64,000 nt of DNA from Yoonia rosea (GTDB lineage: Bacteria > Pseudomonadota > Alphaproteobacteria > Rhodobacterales > Rhodobacteraceae), in the NCBI RefSeq assembly GCF_900156505.1, contig NZ_FTPR01000003.1, positions 1 to 64,000 on the forward strand. Direction: 5' to 3'. Below the pieces are notes generated by a model. The model saw nothing but the letters and a program-made list of their open reading frames with translations. It had not been told where the DNA came from and did not search any database. Both the position numbers and the translations under genes were made by a program. Below, in pieces: positions 55,292-64,000 of this stretch. Numbering within the stretch: position 1 is the stretch's first letter; each line of letters starts with the position of its first letter.

Positions 55292-57583
55292 ATGAAGTTT
55301 CGTTTCCCCATTTTCATTATCGACGAGGATTTCCGGTCGGATAACAACTCTGGGGTGGGTATTCGCGCGATGGCACAGGCCATCGAAAACGAGGGTGTCG
55401 AGGTCGTCGGCGTTACAAACTACGGTGACCTGTCCCAGTTCGCACAGCAGCAATCCCGCGCCAGCGCCTTCCTTTTGTCGATTGATGATGAAGAGTTCAG
55501 CGCGGGCCCCGACATTGACCCCGTGGTCGTCAACCTGCGCGCCTTCATCGAAGAAGTGCGGTGGAAAAACGCAGATGTGCCGATCTTCATCTACGGTGAA
55601 ACCAAAACCGCACGCCATCTGCCCAACGATATTCTGCGCGAATTGCATGGCTTCATCCATATGTTCGAGGATACGCCCGAATTTGTCGCGCGACACATTA
55701 TTCGCGAGGCGAAGACCTATCTCGAAGGCATCCAGCCGCCCTTCTTCAAGGCGCTGTTGGACTATGCCGATGACGGTTCGTATTCGTGGCACTGCCCGGG
55801 CCATTCAGGTGGCGTTGCTTTCCTCAAAAGCCCGATTGGCCAGATGTATCACCAGTTCTACGGCGAAAACATGCTGCGCGCAGATGTGTGCAATTCGGTC
55901 GAGGAACTGGGCCAGTTGTTGGACCACAATGGTGCAATCGGCGCGTCGGAACGCAACGCCGCCCGCATCTTCAACGCCGATCACTGTTTCTTTGTCACCA
56001 ACGGCACAAGCACCAGCAACAAGATGGTCTGGCATCACACGGTTGCCCCCGGCGATGTTGTTGTGGTCGACCGCAACTGTCACAAATCCATTTTGCACAG
56101 CATCATCATGACTGGTGCGATCCCGATCTTTCTGAAACCGACGCGCAACCATTTCGGGATCATCGGTCCGATCCAGCGCAGCGAGTTCGAGATCGAAGCG
56201 ATCCGCGACAAGATCCGCGCCAACCCATTGCTGGCGCATATCGACGCCGATACCGTCAAGCCGCGCATCATGACGCTGACGCAGTCAACCTATGACGGTG
56301 TGCTGTACAACACCGAGACGATCAAGGACCGGCTGGACGGCTATATCGAGAACCTGCATTTCGATGAGGCATGGTTGCCCCATGCGGCCTTCCATCCGTT
56401 CTACGGCAACTTCCATTCGATGGGGCGCAAACGGGAACGGCCGCGGCATTCGGTGACTTATGCCACCCAATCGATCCATAAACTCCTCGCGGGGATCAGT
56501 CAGGCGAGCCATGTGCTCGTGCAGGATTCCCAGGATACGAAACTGGATCGCCACCTCTTTAACGAAGCCTACCTGATGCACACCAGCACCAGCCCGCAGT
56601 ACAGCATCATTGCAAGCTGTGATGTGGCCGCGGCCATGATGGAACCTCCGGGCGGCACGGCCCTGGTCGAGGAAAGCATACAGGAAGCGCTCGATTTCCG
56701 CCGTGCCATGCGCAAGGTCGATGAAGAGTTTGGCGCTGATGACTGGTGGTTCAAGGTCTGGGGCCCTGATGCGCTCGAGGAAGAGGGGATTGGCCGCGCC
56801 AAGGATTGGGTGCTCAAGCGCACTGATGAAGAAGGGGTACAGGCCTCTGACGGTGAAGACGCTTGGCACGGGTTTGGGGATATGGCCCCGGGCTTTAACA
56901 TGCTGGACCCGATCAAGGCCACGATCATCACGCCGGGCTTGAACCTTGATGGGCGGTTCGAAGAGGCAGGTATTCCTGCGTCGATCGTGACCAAATATCT
57001 GGCCGAACACGGGGTCGTGGTGGAAAAAACCGGCCTTTATAGTTTCTTTATCATGTTCACCATCGGCATCACCAAGGGCCGTTGGAACACGCTGCTGGCC
57101 GCGTTGCAGCAGTTCAAGGACGACTACGGCAAGAACCAACCGATGTGGCGCACGATGCCGGAATTCTGTGCCAAACATCCGCGCTATGAACAGATGGGCC
57201 TGCGCGATCTTTGCGAACATGTGCACAGGCTCTATGCCAAGTATGACGTCGCGATCCTGTCAACCGATATGTATCTCAGCGACCTGACCCCCGCCATGAC
57301 ACCCTCGGACGCCTTTGCGCATATCGCGCAGCGCACAACGCAGCGTGTGCCGATCGACGCGCTTGAGGGGCGGATCACGACGAGCCTGATCACGCCTTAT
57401 CCGCCGGGTATTCCGCTGCTTATTCCGGGTGAGGTCTTCAACAGCAAGATTGTCCAATATCTCAAATTCAATCGCGAATTTGCGCGCGATTGCCCGGGGT
57501 TTGAAACAGACATCCATGGCTTGGTTCAAATCACCGGTGTTGATGGAACTGTCGAGTATTTTGCCGATTGCGTCGCCGTGTAA
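55292..57583 (+). CDS. Orn/Lys/Arg decarboxylase, class I (PLP)
   Basis: 763 residues, the length of E. coli AdiA. It has an N-terminal wing domain (~1-140), the PLP domain with WHCPGHSGGVAFLKSPIG, HFDEAWLPHAAFHPFYG and the Schiff-base lysine Lys397 in YATQSIHKLLAG, and a C-terminal domain. It makes agmatine, cadaverine or putrescine; arginine is perhaps most likely by length, but the substrate cannot be read off. The neighbouring PuuA-like enzyme suggests polyamine metabolism. The RBS is AGGAAAG. Confidence 0.92.
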   Translation: MKFRFPIFIIDEDFRSDNNSGVGIRAMAQAIENEGVEVVGVTNYGDLSQFAQQQSRASAFLLSIDDEEFSAGPDIDPVVVNLRAFIEEVRWKNADVPIFIYGETKTARHLPNDILRELHGFIHMFEDTPEFVARHIIREAKTYLEGIQPPFFKALLDYADDGSYSWHCPGHSGGVAFLKSPIGQMYHQFYGENMLRADVCNSVEELGQLLDHNGAIGASERNAARIFNADHCFFVTNGTSTSNKMVWHHTVAPGDVVVVDRNCHKSILHSIIMTGAIPIFLKPTRNHFGIIGPIQRSEFEIEAIRDKIRANPLLAHIDADTVKPRIMTLTQSTYDGVLYNTETIKDRLDGYIENLHFDEAWLPHAAFHPFYGNFHSMGRKRERPRHSVTYATQSIHKLLAGISQASHVLVQDSQDTKLDRHLFNEAYLMHTSTSPQYSIIASCDVAAAMMEPPGGTALVEESIQEALDFRRAMRKVDEEFGADDWWFKVWGPDALEEEGIGRAKDWVLKRTDEEGVQASDGEDAWHGFGDMAPGFNMLDPIKATIITPGLNLDGRFEEAGIPASIVTKYLAEHGVVVEKTGLYSFFIMFTIGITKGRWNTLLAALQQFKDDYGKNQPMWRTMPEFCAKHPRYEQMGLRDLCEHVHRLYAKYDVAILSTDMYLSDLTPAMTPSDAFAHIAQRTTQRVPIDALEGRITTSLITPYPPGIPLLIPGEVFNSKIVQYLKFNREFARDCPGFETDIHGLVQITGVDGTVEYFADCVAV

Positions 57584-57686
57584 GGCCGGAAGCGATAGCG
57601 TTATCGGTTTGCAGGCAGCGGATTAGTGCTTGTCTTCTGCTTGTGGCAGCAGGCACTTTGTCAGCAAGAGGCAATAGGGGGGTAAG

Positions 57687-59273
57687 ATGCTGAGATCAGC
57701 GATGGGATACAACGGTGCGGTCAGCGCGCCACACCGTGCTGCGGCACTGGCGGGCCGCGATGTGCTGGAAGCGGGGGGCACGGCGATTGAAGCCATGGTC
57801 GCCGCCGCCGCTGCGGTGGCCGTGGCCTATCCGCATATGAACGGGATTGGCGGCGACGGGTTCTGGGTAATCCACAAGCCTGGTCAAGCCCCCGTGGGTA
57901 TATCGGGTTGTGGTCGTGCAGCGGGGCTTGCCACGCCGGAATGGTACGCCGCCCGTGGCGCAACAGACGCGATCCCCAGCCGTGGCGCACAGGCGGCATT
58001 GACCGTGCCGGGCACGATTGAGGGTTGGGCAAAAGCGCTGGACCTTGTGCCGGCAGACCGGCGTCTGCCCCTGTCACAACTTCTCGCACCCGCGATTGCG
58101 CTTGCATGCGAGGGTGTCGCAGTGACAGCAAACCAGTCTCTCACAACCGCCGACAAGCTGGCGACCCTGAAAGGTGTCGAAGGCTTTGACGAGACCTTCC
58201 TTGTGGATGGCGCGCCACCGGAACCGGGGTATCGTTTGCGCCAGACAGCACTTGGTCAAACCTTGCAGCGCCTCGCCGATGTGGGCCTTGATGATTATTA
58301 CCGCGGCGACATTGCCGCAACCCACGCGGCATTTCTGGAAAAAGCAGGCAGCCCGCTCCGGCTGGACGATTTTGACCGCTTTGCTGCTGAACAGGTCACG
58401 CCCCTCACGGTGCAGGTGAATGCAGGTCAGCTATATAACATGATCGCACCGACCCAAGGGGTCTCATCCTTGATGATCCTTGCGCTGTTTGACCGTTTGA
58501 ACGTCGAGACGGCCGAGAGTTTCGCGCATCTGCATGGTCTGATCGAGGCTACAAAGCTGGCCTTTATCAAGCGCAATGCGGAACTGGGTGATCCCGACTA
58601 TATGGCGACACCCGCTCAGGACTGGCTGCAAGCGGAAGATCTTGATGCGCTGGCGAAACAGGTCAATCCTGAGACCGCCCTGCCTTGGCCGCATGAAGCC
58701 AAAGCAGGTGATACGATCTGGATGGGGGCTGCTGATCGTGAGGGCTGCGTTGTCAGCTTTATCCAGTCGGTCTTTTGGGAATTCGGATCAGGCCTGACAT
58801 GTCCTGATACCGGCGTCTATTTCCAGAACCGTGGCGCAGGCTTTTCGTTGCAGGAGGGGCCCAACCAACTGGGTCCCTACCGCCGTCCGTTCCACACATT
58901 GAACCCCGCTTTGGCGCAATTGGCGGATGGCCGTGTCATGGCCTACGGCACGATGGGTGGCGAAGGTCAGCCCCAGACACAGGCAGCCGTCTTTACGCGC
59001 CATGTGCTGTTCGGACAGGATTTGCAGGAAGCGGTGACAGCGCCAAGGTGGCTGTTGGGCCGCACGTGGGGGGATGCCACGACCAGCCTGAAGCTCGAGG
59101 ACCGTTTTGATCCCGAACTTGTCGCGGCCCTGACCGCAGCAGGCCATGAGGTTGAGATGATCGCACCGTTCTCTGATCTGGCAGGTCACGCCGGGGCGGT
59201 GGTGATGCACCCTTCCGGCCTGATGGAATGCGCAAGTGATCCGCGCGCTGACGGTGCGGCGATCGCTGTCTGA
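57687..59273 (+). CDS. Gamma-glutamyltransferase-fold Ntn hydrolase, possibly oxamate amidohydrolase
   Basis: 528 residues, no signal peptide, so cytoplasmic. The substrate-binding loop is MNGIGGDGFWVIH (51-63). The autocatalytic nucleophile is probably Thr343 in AGDTIWMGAADREG, giving a large (1-342) and small (343-528) subunit. Cytoplasmic GGT-like enzymes include HpxW, which hydrolyses oxamate to oxalate and ammonia, and YwrD. The neighbouring oxalate-CoA-ligase-like gene favours the oxamate idea; this remains inference. Confidence 0.82.
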   Translation: MLRSAMGYNGAVSAPHRAAALAGRDVLEAGGTAIEAMVAAAAAVAVAYPHMNGIGGDGFWVIHKPGQAPVGISGCGRAAGLATPEWYAARGATDAIPSRGAQAALTVPGTIEGWAKALDLVPADRRLPLSQLLAPAIALACEGVAVTANQSLTTADKLATLKGVEGFDETFLVDGAPPEPGYRLRQTALGQTLQRLADVGLDDYYRGDIAATHAAFLEKAGSPLRLDDFDRFAAEQVTPLTVQVNAGQLYNMIAPTQGVSSLMILALFDRLNVETAESFAHLHGLIEATKLAFIKRNAELGDPDYMATPAQDWLQAEDLDALAKQVNPETALPWPHEAKAGDTIWMGAADREGCVVSFIQSVFWEFGSGLTCPDTGVYFQNRGAGFSLQEGPNQLGPYRRPFHTLNPALAQLADGRVMAYGTMGGEGQPQTQAAVFTRHVLFGQDLQEAVTAPRWLLGRTWGDATTSLKLEDRFDPELVAALTAAGHEVEMIAPFSDLAGHAGAVVMHPSGLMECASDPRADGAAIAV

Positions 59274-59309
59274 TCCTGCGGGGCTGCACCATTTGTGCGG
59301 CAGATAACA

Positions 59310-59346
59310 GATAACGCCGCAACGGGTTTCCCGCTGCGGCGTTATC
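59310..59346. terminator. Bidirectional stem-loop between convergent genes
   Basis: GATAACGCCGCA (59310-59321) pairs with TGCGGCGTTATC (59335-59346), with an inner CGGG/CCCG helix and TTT loop. It lies between the convergent GGT-like gene and the ketopantoate-reductase-family gene and could end both transcripts, though T-runs are weak. Confidence 0.7.
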
Positions 59347-59367
59347 ACTTTCAACAAAACCTTTGCC

Positions 59368-60348
59368 TTAAACGCCGTAAAGGCCAGCTACCCTGCCACG
59401 CAATGCGACCAGAGCCAGCACCGTGTCAATCGTTGGTGTCGGCGTTTCGGTGACGCGCCCAAGTTCTTTCACCGAGCCTACAAGCGCGTCGATTTCCATC
59501 GGGCGTCCTTGGTCCAGATCCTGCAGCATGGATGTGCGGTGCGCTCCCACATCGGCACCGCCCTGGATGCGACGGTCGACATCAATCGGGAATTTGACGC
59601 CCAGCTTTTCGGCAATCGCGTGCGCTTCAAGCATCATGTTGCGGGCAACCTCGCGCGTGCCGGGGTCTGTGCACAGAACATCAAGCGTCGCATGGGTCAG
59701 CGCAGAGATCGGATTGAAAGACAGGTTGCCCCAGAGCTTGACCCAGATTTCGTCCCTGATCTTCGGCCGGACAGGCGCCCTGAGCCCCGCATCTGCAAGC
59801 GCCTTGGAAAGGGTAAGTGCGCGCTCGGACTTTGATCCGTCAGGCTCCCCCAAAGAAAAGCGGTTGCCTTCGATGTGTTTGACAACACCCGGTGCGATGA
59901 CCTCGGCGGCAGGGTAGACGACACAGCCCAGCACACGGTCCGGACCAAAGCCGTCCCATTGTGCGTTGCCGGGATCGACTGTTTCCAGCCGCGTGCCTTC
60001 AAGCGGACCGCCGATTTTGTGGAAATACCACCAAGGGACACCGTTCACGCCCGATACAATGGTCGTGTTCTCACCGATCAACGGCTGCATTTTTGACACC
60101 ACTGGCGGAACAGAGTGGGCCTTGAGCGTGACAATCACATAGTCCTGTGGCCCAAGATCGGCCGCGTCGTCCGAAGCTGTGACCTTCACCGTGGTTTCGC
60201 CACTTTCCTCAATCAGACGCAACCCGTCTTCCCGCATCGCCTTAAGATGCGGGCCGCGCGCCACAAGGCTGACATCTGCCCCGGCCTGCGCGAGCTTTGC
60301 ACCCATATAGCCGCCGATTGCACCGGCCCCGAAAATACAGATCTTCAT
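59368..60348 (-). CDS. 2-dehydropantoate 2-reductase family protein
   Basis: 326 residues from ATG at 60348 (MKICIFGAGAIGGYMGAKLA) with GGGAG RBS; the longer frame to 60429 overlaps the ligase gene. Rossmann GAGAIGG (7-13); the KLWGNLSFNPISALTHATLD region carries the family's catalytic lysine and asparagine. Many members of this family are not PanE but reduce other 2-oxo acids. Being last in an operon with an acyl-CoA synthetase and TctAB suggests such a catabolic role. Confidence 0.85.
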   Translation of the reverse strand: MKICIFGAGAIGGYMGAKLAQAGADVSLVARGPHLKAMREDGLRLIEESGETTVKVTASDDAADLGPQDYVIVTLKAHSVPPVVSKMQPLIGENTTIVSGVNGVPWWYFHKIGGPLEGTRLETVDPGNAQWDGFGPDRVLGCVVYPAAEVIAPGVVKHIEGNRFSLGEPDGSKSERALTLSKALADAGLRAPVRPKIRDEIWVKLWGNLSFNPISALTHATLDVLCTDPGTREVARNMMLEAHAIAEKLGVKFPIDVDRRIQGGADVGAHRTSMLQDLDQGRPMEIDALVGSVKELGRVTETPTPTIDTVLALVALRGRVAGLYGV

Positions 60349-60358
60349 GGCGTGCTCC

Positions 60359-61870
60359 CTATCCCAGACCCAGTTTCTCGGCGAGGCCGATACGCTGGAG
60401 CTTTCCGGTCGCACCCTTCGGGATCTCATCCAGGATCAGGATATTGCGCGGAACCTTGAAGGCCGCCAGCCGTTCGCTTGCGAAATCGCGGATTTCGCGG
60501 TCGGTGGCGCTTTGCCCCTCTTTCAACACTACGGCGGCCGCGACATCCTCGCCCAGTTTGGCGTGCGGGACAGCAAAGGTCACACATTGCCCGACGGCGG
60601 GGTGATCGGACAGGACGCCGTCAACCTCCAGCGGGCTGATCTTCTCACCGCCACGGTTGATGATTTCCTTCAGGCGACCGGTGAGCGACAGATATCCGTC
60701 CTCATCAAACATGCCCTGATCGCCGGTCCGGAACCAGCGTTTGCCGTCGGCTTTAAAGAAGTTCTTCTCGTTTGCTTCGGGGTTTGCCTCATAGCCCGGT
60801 GTCACGTTGGGCCCGGAGATCGCGATCTCGCCCACGCCATCAATCAGGCGGTTTTCCACTTCATGGGCAATACGTACTTCGGGACCGGCGGGCAGACCGA
60901 CAGCGCCGGGTTTCTGACGGCCCGGTTCAATCGGATTGCAGCACATCTGATGCGCGGCCTCTGTCATGCCGTAGGCCTCGACGACGGGCGCGCCAAAGGT
61001 CTCGGCCAGTTGGGTCATCACAGGACCGGGCAGGGACGAGGAAGATGACCGCAAGAAGCGCAAGCGCGCGTTCTTGATGATCTCCGCATTGCGCGGCGCG
61101 CGTGCCAGAATAGCCTGATGCATCGTCGGCACGGCGGTGTACCACGTGGGATCGACCTCTTCGAGCCAGCCATAGAACTTGAGCGCATCAAAACCCGGTG
61201 CACAGCTGATAGATGCCCCGGCGGCAAGCGACGCGCTGACAGCCGCGATCAGACCGTGAATGTGGAACAGCGGCATCACGTTGAGGCAACAATCCTGAGG
61301 CGTCAGAGCGAGTGACGCGCGGATATTTTCGGCAGAGGCCGCGACATTCGACTGCAGCAGCGGCACGATCTTGGGACGCGACGTGGTGCCTGAGGTGTGC
61401 AGGATAAGGGCAACATCATCGGCTGTGGGAACCGCATCCGACGTATCGCCTGTCACACCGGTCGAAAGTGTGAAGGTGCCCGCCGGTTCGGTCGCGGTCA
61501 GTTCGATCACCGTCATATTGAAACGGTCCGCTGCCGCGCGCGCAGGTCCATCATAACCCGCCTCTACGATAATGGCGCGCGCTTTGAGGTCCTCAAGATA
61601 GAACGCGAATTCGTCCTCTTTGTAGGCGGGGTTCAGCGGGGCCGTGGTGGCAGACTGGGCGACGGTCACAAAAGCAGCAGCCATTTCAGGGCCATTGGGC
61701 AAGACGATTGCAACACGGTCACGCGCGCCGATACCTGCTTTGCGCAATGCCGCGCGCACGTCTTGCGTAAGCGCCCGCAGGTCAGCATAGGTCATCCAGT
61801 CGCGGCCCGGTGCACCGATGGCATTGGCCGTATCGGGGTGCGGCTGGATCAGGTCTTCAAGTCTTTGCAT
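60359..61870 (-). CDS. Acyl-CoA synthetase (AMP-forming), oxalate-CoA ligase-like
   Basis: 503 residues. The AMP-binding motif is LILHTSGTTSRPKIVPLLQS, then VMPLFHIHGLIA, YGMTEAAHQMCCNP, and the hinge GRLKEIINRGGEKISPLEVD with a C-terminal lysine in PKGATGKLQR. TSGTTSRPK and MTEAAHQM resemble oxalate-CoA ligases (AAE3/Pcs60) more than fatty-acid ligases. It probably activates a small carboxylate. It lies 10 nt upstream of the reductase gene. Confidence 0.85.
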   Translation of the reverse strand: MQRLEDLIQPHPDTANAIGAPGRDWMTYADLRALTQDVRAALRKAGIGARDRVAIVLPNGPEMAAAFVTVAQSATTAPLNPAYKEDEFAFYLEDLKARAIIVEAGYDGPARAAADRFNMTVIELTATEPAGTFTLSTGVTGDTSDAVPTADDVALILHTSGTTSRPKIVPLLQSNVAASAENIRASLALTPQDCCLNVMPLFHIHGLIAAVSASLAAGASISCAPGFDALKFYGWLEEVDPTWYTAVPTMHQAILARAPRNAEIIKNARLRFLRSSSSSLPGPVMTQLAETFGAPVVEAYGMTEAAHQMCCNPIEPGRQKPGAVGLPAGPEVRIAHEVENRLIDGVGEIAISGPNVTPGYEANPEANEKNFFKADGKRWFRTGDQGMFDEDGYLSLTGRLKEIINRGGEKISPLEVDGVLSDHPAVGQCVTFAVPHAKLGEDVAAAVVLKEGQSATDREIRDFASERLAAFKVPRNILILDEIPKGATGKLQRIGLAEKLGLG

Positions 61871-61936
61871 GGCATGTCTTTCATGTCGTTTTGTTGTTTG
61901 GATGGGCGCGATCTGGCGTCAGACTTTGCACATCGG

Positions 61937-63448
61937 TCAGTTCGCTGCGGCCGCTTTTTTGCGGCGCAACAGCTTGAAAGCGGGCAGGAGGATCAGGAAG
62001 ATTGCGATCACCGTGATAGGCCCTGCGATTGGTCTGTTCAAAAAGATCATCGGGTCACCTGACGACAAAAGCAAGGATTGACGCAATGTTGGTTCTGCAA
62101 TCGGTCCAAGCACAATCGCCAGAACGGCAGGCGCGAGGGGATAATCGAACTTGCGCATGAAGAACGCCCCAAGTCCGAAGATCACGATCAACCACAAGTC
62201 ATGCATGCTGCGTGACGCTGCAAAACCACCGACAATGGACAGCACAAAGATCAGCGGGGCAAGGATAGTGAACGGCATCCGCAGCATCCACACGAACAGT
62301 GGAATGAACGCAAGGTTGATCAGAACCGCCGCCAAATTCGAGATATAGAAGGACCCGATCAGGCCCCAGACAAACTCGCTCTGGTCAAGAAAAAGGCGTG
62401 GGCCCGGCGTGAGGCCCCAAATCACCATCCCGCCCAGCAGGATCGCAGTCGTCGGCGAGCCGGGAATACCCAGTGTCAGCATCGGCAGCATAGACCCCGT
62501 CGACGCTGAGTTATTGGCGGCCTCGGGGGCCGCAACCCCGTCAGGGGAGCCTTTGCCGTATTCTTCCGGGGTCCGCGAAAGCATCTTCGCAACACCGTAA
62601 GACATCAGTGAGCCGGGTGTGGCGCCCGCCGCTGGCAAAACACCGACAAAGAAGCCGAGGAATGAGCCAATCAATGTCCCTTTCCAGCCCTTTTTCGTGG
62701 CTTCCTTGGAGTCCGCGATCAAACCCTTGGCGGTCATCTTGGGGTTTGTCGTTGTGACCTCACCGCGTGTTTGTTCGATCGTCCAGATCATTTCCCCGAT
62801 GCCATAGACACCGATGGCCAGGACGATAAAGCCGATCCCGCGCAGGAACCCCTGTATGTCAAAAAGCACCAGCCGGGGTTCGCCCGAGATCGTATCAAAC
62901 CCGACAGTCGCAAGCACCAGACCAAAGCAGATCGAAAAGATCGTCTTGGGGATATCATCGCCGCCAAGGCCGACAAAAGTTGCAAAGGCCAGCAGCATCA
63001 GGGCGAAAATTTCGGGCGGACCGAACGAAAGCGCCATCGTCGCGAGCAATGGCGCAAAGAGCGTGAAGAGGACGGTCGCGACGGTGCCGCCGACAAATGA
63101 CGCCAGCGCCGCAGTCACCAAGGCCAGACTGGCCCGCCCCTGAAGCGCCAGTGGACGCCCGTCGAACGTTGTGGCCACGGCGGTTGATGCCCCGGGTATG
63201 CCCAATGTCACTGACGAAATCGCACCGCCATACATTGCGCCATAGTATATGGCAGCAAGAAAGATGATGGCCGAACTGGGTGGCACCAGAAACGTGATTG
63301 GCAAAAGGATTGCTACGCCGTTCACCGACCCCAAGCCGGGCATCGCGCCGATAAAGAGCCCGACAGTCACACCAATCAGGATCAACATGAGATTGATCGG
63401 CATAAGTGCCAGCAAAATGCCGTCGGCAAGAGATGAGAAAACTTCCAT
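61937..63448 (-). CDS. tctA: Tripartite tricarboxylate transporter, large membrane subunit
   Basis: 503 residues with about twelve helices. GAMPGLGSVNGVAILLPITF and the second symmetric VGVLPAAGATPGSLMSYGVA loop are TctA signatures. It forms the Na+- or H+-coupled channel of a TTT importer for small carboxylates. It lies 66 nt upstream of the ligase gene and 24 nt after tctB. Confidence 0.94.
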   Translation of the reverse strand: MEVFSSLADGILLALMPINLMLILIGVTVGLFIGAMPGLGSVNGVAILLPITFLVPPSSAIIFLAAIYYGAMYGGAISSVTLGIPGASTAVATTFDGRPLALQGRASLALVTAALASFVGGTVATVLFTLFAPLLATMALSFGPPEIFALMLLAFATFVGLGGDDIPKTIFSICFGLVLATVGFDTISGEPRLVLFDIQGFLRGIGFIVLAIGVYGIGEMIWTIEQTRGEVTTTNPKMTAKGLIADSKEATKKGWKGTLIGSFLGFFVGVLPAAGATPGSLMSYGVAKMLSRTPEEYGKGSPDGVAAPEAANNSASTGSMLPMLTLGIPGSPTTAILLGGMVIWGLTPGPRLFLDQSEFVWGLIGSFYISNLAAVLINLAFIPLFVWMLRMPFTILAPLIFVLSIVGGFAASRSMHDLWLIVIFGLGAFFMRKFDYPLAPAVLAIVLGPIAEPTLRQSLLLSSGDPMIFLNRPIAGPITVIAIFLILLPAFKLLRRKKAAAAN

Positions 63449-63472
63449 GATGGTCCTCGGTTCGCGGCTGCG

Positions 63473-63976
63473 TCAGTAAATGATGTCGTACATCACATCG
63501 AAGAATGGCTGGGTGAACGGCATGCCTTGCGGCATCGAAATCTGCATCGCGCCTTCGAAGAAAAAGAACAGCGCAATGGGCAGGACAATTGCCATCGCCA
63601 GTGTCAGCAGCCACGAATGCCTGCCCAGAAAACGCAGGTAGTAGACAAGGAAAAGTCCAACTGCGCCGTACATCGACACCACAGAAATCATGGCGACAAA
63701 TCCAACAACGCCGCCGCCGACAAGTAGCACCGTCTGCCATCCAAAACGGTCCATAAGAGGCTCATCCGATACGGATGCCGGGCTTTTGCCGCGCCACCAG
63801 TTCCACGCGATGGCACAACAGCTTAGGAGCATGCCCACAGACAACCAGAATGGCCAAAACCCGCCACCCGGCCCTTGGCCGCGAATGTAACCGATGGGAA
63901 GTTCAGCGCTCTTCCACATCAGGTAGAGTGAAAAGAGGGCAAGAAACCCTGCGAGCGATATCTCACCTTGGCGCAT
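63473..63976 (-). CDS. tctB: Tripartite tricarboxylate transporter, small membrane subunit
   Basis: 167 residues with four hydrophobic segments, including LAGFLALFSLYLMW and GPGGGFWPFWLSVGMLLSCC, as in TctB. It partners TctA. A GGAAAGGGGGCAG RBS precedes ATG at 63976. The window ends 24 nt upstream, so a tctC gene, normally next to these, would lie outside. Confidence 0.9.
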   Translation of the reverse strand: MRQGEISLAGFLALFSLYLMWKSAELPIGYIRGQGPGGGFWPFWLSVGMLLSCCAIAWNWWRGKSPASVSDEPLMDRFGWQTVLLVGGGVVGFVAMISVVSMYGAVGLFLVYYLRFLGRHSWLLTLAMAIVLPIALFFFFEGAMQISMPQGMPFTQPFFDVMYDIIY

Positions 63977-64000
63977 GTCTGCCCCCTTTCCTTTAGTGTG

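Overview
The window is a contiguous piece of a Rhodobacterales chromosome, most likely a marine Roseobacter-group alphaproteobacterium. The evidence is the protein set: an L3 with an Ala/Glu tail, AapJQMP, the yidC-MOSC-engB-argB order, ATP12 beside an RluA-type synthase and a HAD phosphatase, and several polyamine and TctAB transport genes. The genus cannot be fixed from this sequence. No rRNA, tRNA, CRISPR array, insertion sequence or phage gene was seen.

Positions 1-19.8 kb hold the tuf 3' end and the S10-spc-alpha ribosomal protein supercluster with secY, adk and rpoA. The gene order is classical but the cluster is cut into separate transcription units. Gene insertions sit between tuf and rpsJ (an AT-rich membrane/helical protein), rplW and rplB (an AT-rich GTPase plus membrane protein pair on the opposite strand), rplP and rpmC (a DUF1569 protein plus a putative 2OG-Fe(II) oxygenase, opposite strand), and rpmD and rplO (a DUF1127 protein). 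Each upstream block ends in a clear Rho-independent terminator. Each resumption has a sigma-70-like promoter of one design: TTGNNN or TTTACA, exactly 17 bp, TATACG or TAAACR, then a GC-rich discriminator. A fifth promoter of this type precedes rpsM. Several of these transcripts would begin with a stem-loop.

Positions 19.8-24 kb hold housekeeping genes (rarA, crcB, an RluA-family synthase, a HAD phosphatase, ATP12). Positions 24-28.7 kb hold the general amino-acid ABC transporter aapJQMP. On the minus strand, 28.7-34.3 kb hold a SixA-type phosphatase, a 4Fe-4S protein, argB, engB, a MOSC protein, yidC and an unrecognised 56-codon gene.

Positions 34.5-43.5 kb form a polyamine island: a leftward putrescine catabolism set (gamma-glutamylputrescine synthetase-like, transaminase, FAD oxidase), a GntR regulator, and a rightward spermidine/putrescine importer potFGHI. 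A secreted RTX metalloprotease, a 3-hydroxyisobutyrate-dehydrogenase-like enzyme and a double PRC-barrel protein follow. Positions 48-53.6 kb encode a dipeptide/oligopeptide ABC transporter. It is followed by a second PuuA-like glutamine synthetase and a divergent Orn/Lys/Arg decarboxylase.

Positions 57.7-64 kb hold a gamma-glutamyltransferase-fold amidohydrolase facing a leftward operon of tctB, tctA, an oxalate-CoA-ligase-like synthetase and a ketopantoate-reductase-family enzyme. Together these could import and activate a small dicarboxylate such as oxamate or oxalate, which is inference. The operon runs off the right edge, where a tctC would be expected.
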